Below are positions 13,580-14,300 of a stretch of DNA of 14,300 nucleotides, piece by piece; the first letter of the stretch is position 1; every line of letters begins with the position of its first letter. Location of the stretch: positions 1 through 14,300 of the forward strand of contig JAPYMU010000193.1 of the NCBI GenBank assembly GCA_028286165.1, written 5' to 3'. The stretch is from Spongiicolonus versatilis (GTDB taxonomy: Bacteria; Pseudomonadota; Gammaproteobacteria; Arenicellales; Spongiicolonaceae). A program made the position numbers and the translations under genes. Below the pieces are notes generated by a model. That model searched no databases, had not been told where the DNA came from, and worked only from the letters and a program-made list of their open reading frames with translations.

Positions 13580-14300
13580 TCAGACCTTCTGGTTTTTCCA
13601 ATAGTTCCAGACTTTCCCGGTTTCGGAAACCCAAAGTGCATCCTTGTCGGATGTATCCAGGCCCAGATACCGCGCAAGTTTATAAAATCCCTTGCCGGGT
13701 CTCCGGTCACCGTCTTTATGCACCACAATTGCGGTAAGCATGCCTCGGCCGGCATTATGTTCTTCACTGCTTATTTGACCTAACAGAGCGGCCAGCGCAG
13801 GGTCATTGGGTGCAAATCGGATGGCGTCAATTTTTTTCACCAGCCCACCATAAGTTTCCCAACCTTGGCGCTTTGCCACGCGGAACATTGCCGGGTGGTT
13901 GAACTGTTTCATCCTGCGCTCCGGCGCGATGCTCCATTTGCCCACCACCCACCGCTTGAATTCCTCGGCGGAAATATCGGCGTCGTCCCGCCGGCCGGGT
14001 TTCTTGAGGTCGCCTTTGCAGAAAATCTCAATGAACTCCCAGGTGTATTTAAGATACGGGTTGCCCGGGCTTTTCCAACTGCCCCAGGCGGTGTACTTGC
14101 AGTTGTAGTTGTTCTTCTCCCACAGGATTTCGCCCTTCCAGATCAACTTTTTGTTGATGAAGTAGTTGCTGATGATGTGGTGGCTGGGGATGTAGTCCGA
14201 GTAAAGCGGCTGGATGTTGACCACGATGCGCCCGCCGTGCTTGAGAACGCGGATGCACTGGTCAAAAACCGCGAACAGTTTGTCAAAATAACCCGGCCAG
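13580..14300 (-). pseudogene. DNA methyltransferase (beta-class, amino-MTase) fragment fused to an unrelated C-terminal domain
   Basis: The frame is open from the right edge, so the N-terminus with the DPPY-type catalytic motif is outside the window. About 239 residues are seen. The first part (WPGYFDKLFAVFDQCIRVLK, then GGRIVVNIQPLYSDYIPSHH, WKGEILWEKNNYN and WEFIEIFCKG, ending EEFKRWVVGKWSIAPERRMK QFNHPAMF) is typical of type II/III-associated N4-cytosine or N6-adenine methyltransferases. In those proteins NHPAMFP is followed by the LDPF.G.GTT SAM-binding motif. Here, from about 13883, an unrelated sequence follows (RVAKRQGWETYGGLVKKIDA, then RGMLTAIVVHKDGDRRPGKG and DKDALWVSETGKVWNYW). It looks like the C-terminus of another, unidentified protein. 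With the SAM motif lost, methylation is unlikely. GC content is lower than in the sox genes, hinting at transfer of a restriction-modification region. An alternative is a natural fusion. Confidence 0.65.
13870..13895 (-). other. Fusion junction in the DNA methyltransferase fragment
   Basis: The methyltransferase sequence is recognisable up to NHPAMF, whose last codon is at 13885-13883. The next residues, RVAKRQGWETYGG, belong to the second domain. The frame is preserved. GCGAGTC, seen at two other junctions, is absent here. Confidence 0.5.

Noticed and set aside
1..14300. CRISPR arrays, tRNA or rRNA genes, insertion sequences
   Set aside because: No regularly spaced direct repeats, no tRNA-like cloverleaf segments, no rRNA signature and no transposase was seen on either strand. 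The deletion joints show no target-site duplications or insertion-sequence ends.

Overview
The window is GC-rich bacterial DNA, visibly well above 60% GC in most genes. Its gene set points to a proteobacterium, possibly a gammaproteobacterium: a heterotetrameric sarcosine oxidase, formate-tetrahydrofolate ligase, a NudF-type Nudix hydrolase and a glyoxalase II-type hydrolase. I cannot name the organism. Two patches are visibly less GC-rich: the DUF5678/retropepsin pair (about 9108-9850) and the DNA methyltransferase remnant (13580-14300).

Layout. Plus strand, 1-2440: the end of an amidase gene, a broken nudF-like Nudix gene, an intact cystathionine beta-lyase (metC-like), and a glyoxalase II-like gene that has lost its middle. 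It meets the opposite strand tail to tail, with one base between the stop codons. Minus strand, 14300 down to 2442: a DNA methyltransferase fragment fused to an unrelated C-terminus; soxD; a soxA carrying an internal deletion and frameshift; soxG; a small DUF5678-like gene and a retropepsin-like protease gene behind a possible promoter of their own; then serA, serC, a DUF1015 gene, fhs, a DapA-family lyase/synthase gene and an O-methyltransferase-like gene. Most neighbours overlap or lie within a few tens of bases, so this looks like one or two operons.

How the genes work together. The core theme is serine and one-carbon metabolism. SerA and SerC lead from 3-phosphoglycerate to phosphoserine, Fhs charges tetrahydrofolate with formate, and sarcosine oxidase would turn sarcosine into glycine and methylene-tetrahydrofolate. 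The sarcosine branch is probably dead here: soxA is disrupted, and soxB is not in its usual place directly before soxD.

The most striking feature is that four separate genes (nudF-like, gloB-like, soxA and the DNA methyltransferase) each keep a recognisable N-terminal part joined directly to a C-terminal part, with a middle segment missing. The metabolic genes between them (metC, dapA-like, fhs, DUF1015, serC, serA, soxG, soxD) look full length. This resembles deletion-driven gene erosion, as in a genome undergoing reduction, but an assembly artefact must be excluded. A short C-rich motif (TCACCCTCGCC) also recurs at gene ends, in one gene's leader and in a non-conserved linker, and a strong G-quadruplex-type sequence lies between serA and serC.
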